Assembly: GCA_019421315.1 (NCBI GenBank)
Contig: JAHZFN010000292.1
Coordinates: 1 to 12,949 of the forward strand
From: Peptococcaceae bacterium
GTDB taxonomy: Bacteria > Bacillota > Dehalobacteriia > UBA4068 > UBA4997
Length of the DNA: 12,949 bases
Direction of reading: 5' to 3'
Below the pieces are notes generated by a model, which saw only the letters and a list, made by a program, of their open reading frames with translations, was not told where the DNA came from and did no database searches. This document shows positions 12,202 through 12,949 of the stretch, piece after piece (within the stretch, counting starts at the first letter, position 1; each line of letters starts with the position of its first letter). A program made the translations under genes and the position numbers.

Positions 12202-12949
12202 ATGCGTAAAGAAAAAGACTTTTTAGGCGAATTAGAGATTCAAGACGACGTTTATTATGGTGTACAAACCACAAGAGCTTTGACAAACTTCCAAATCACA
12301 GGTCAAGTTATTTATCCTGAAATGATCAAAGCATTGGCTTGCTACAAATGGGCAACAGTAAAAGCTAATATGTCCACAGGCCGTATGCCTGAAGATATCG
12401 GTAACGCTTTGTGCCAGGCTGCTGAAGAAATTATCGACGGCAAATGGCATGATCAATTTGTTACAGACCCCATCCAAGGTGGTGCCGGTACATCCATCAA
12501 CATGAACACAAACGAAGTATTGTGCAACCGTGCTTTGGAAATCCTCGGTTATGAAAAAGGCCGTTATGACATCATCAGCCCTAACGACCATGCAAACATG
12601 GGTCAATCCACAAACGACGTTTTCCCATGTGCTATTCATATCACAGCTAACTTCCTCGGCAAAGTTTTGATCGAAGAATTCGAAAAAACCGAAGCTGCTT
12701 TCCGTGCAAAAGCTGAAGAATTCAGAACAGTTATCAAAATGGGTCGTACCCACTTGCAAGACGCTGTTCCTATTACATTAGGTCAAGAATTCAACGCATA
12801 CGCCAACGTTTGCCGTCGTTGTATCGAACGCTTGGAAGTATCCTTGAAAAAACTCTGCGCAATCAACGCCGGTGCAACAGCTGTTGGTACAGGCTTGAAC
12901 GCTGATCCCGAATACATTGACCGCTGCGTTAAATTCGCTGCTGAAATCA
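12202..12949 (+). CDS. aspA: Aspartate ammonia-lyase, 3' end outside window (partial)
   Basis: The first 249 codons of a fumarase/aspartase-superfamily enzyme (family length about 465-480). It deaminates L-aspartate to fumarate and ammonia, feeding fumarate reduction and propionate formation in fermenters. Visible marks: an N-terminal DFLGELEIQDDVYYGVQTTRAL, QGGAGTSINMNTNEV near residues 92-106, PNDHANMGQSTNDVFP near 131-146, and GRTHLQDAVPITLGQEF near 180-196. GGAGTS-NMN-NEV and LQDAVP-TLGQEF favour aspartase over class II fumarase, but the signature loop (GSSxMPxKxN) lies past the window edge. The ATG at 12202 follows GGAGG by ten bases. Codons are biased to GCT, GGT and CGT, unlike the GCC/GGC-rich fab genes, suggesting high expression. 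Confidence 0.88.
   Translation, partial: MRKEKDFLGELEIQDDVYYGVQTTRALTNFQITGQVIYPEMIKALACYKWATVKANMSTGRMPEDIGNALCQAAEEIIDGKWHDQFVTDPIQGGAGTSINMNTNEVLCNRALEILGYEKGRYDIISPNDHANMGQSTNDVFPCAIHITANFLGKVLIEEFEKTEAAFRAKAEEFRTVIKMGRTHLQDAVPITLGQEFNAYANVCRRCIERLEVSLKKLCAINAGATAVGTGLNADPEYIDRCVKFAAEI

Overview
The window looks like chromosome from an anaerobic Negativicute, probably Acidaminococcaceae (Phascolarctobacterium or Acidaminococcus-like). The basis is a biotin-dependent, Na+-pumping methylmalonyl-CoA decarboxylase gene cluster beside an aspartate ammonia-lyase gene and a complete FabK-type fatty-acid synthesis (FAS) cluster. The assignment rests on gene content and remembered family resemblance, not on a database search.

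Layout. (1) 1-1863, minus strand: carboxyltransferase (mmdA-like), a 40-residue single-span OadG-related subunit, and the first codons of the Na+-translocating beta subunit. (2) 1864-2646: a 783-base divergent intergenic region with an mmdA promoter overlapping a near-palindrome, a GC-rich island, hairpins, and a candidate promoter and structured leader for panB. (3) 2647-4375, plus strand: panB (ketopantoate hydroxymethyltransferase) and a DegV-family fatty-acid-binding protein. (4) 4443-4480: a terminator hairpin usable from both sides, shared by degV and the converging FAS cluster. (5) 4489-10686, minus strand, in transcription order fabH, acpP, fabK, fabD, fabG, fabF, fabZ: initiation, carrier, malonyl transfer, elongation, both reductions and dehydration. 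No acetyl-CoA carboxylase genes are present in the cluster. (6) 10781-11093: a tandem array of about 3.6 copies of an 87-bp unit carrying two palindromes. (7) 11097-11693, minus strand: a TetR-family regulator upstream of the FAS cluster. (8) 12202-end, plus strand: aspA, cut by the window edge, with a strong promoter.

How it fits together. aspA (aspartate to fumarate) and the decarboxylase (methylmalonyl-CoA to propionyl-CoA with Na+ export) suit a succinate/propionate fermenter. The FAS cluster is self-contained and probably controlled by the adjacent TetR protein. The most interesting signal is a 17-bp palindrome, CAGCAC-N5-GTGCTG. It lies at the tetR promoter start site and recurs once in each of the four units of the array between tetR and fabH, which suggests a multi-operator control region for membrane lipid synthesis.

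The FAS cluster is also unusually rich in repeats: a roughly 270-bp imperfect inverted-repeat (MITE-like) element between fabF and fabZ that supplies the last FabF codons and stop, a five-fold 12-nt ATG-containing repeat at the fabG start, and short AT-rich tandem repeats in the fabG-fabF gap.
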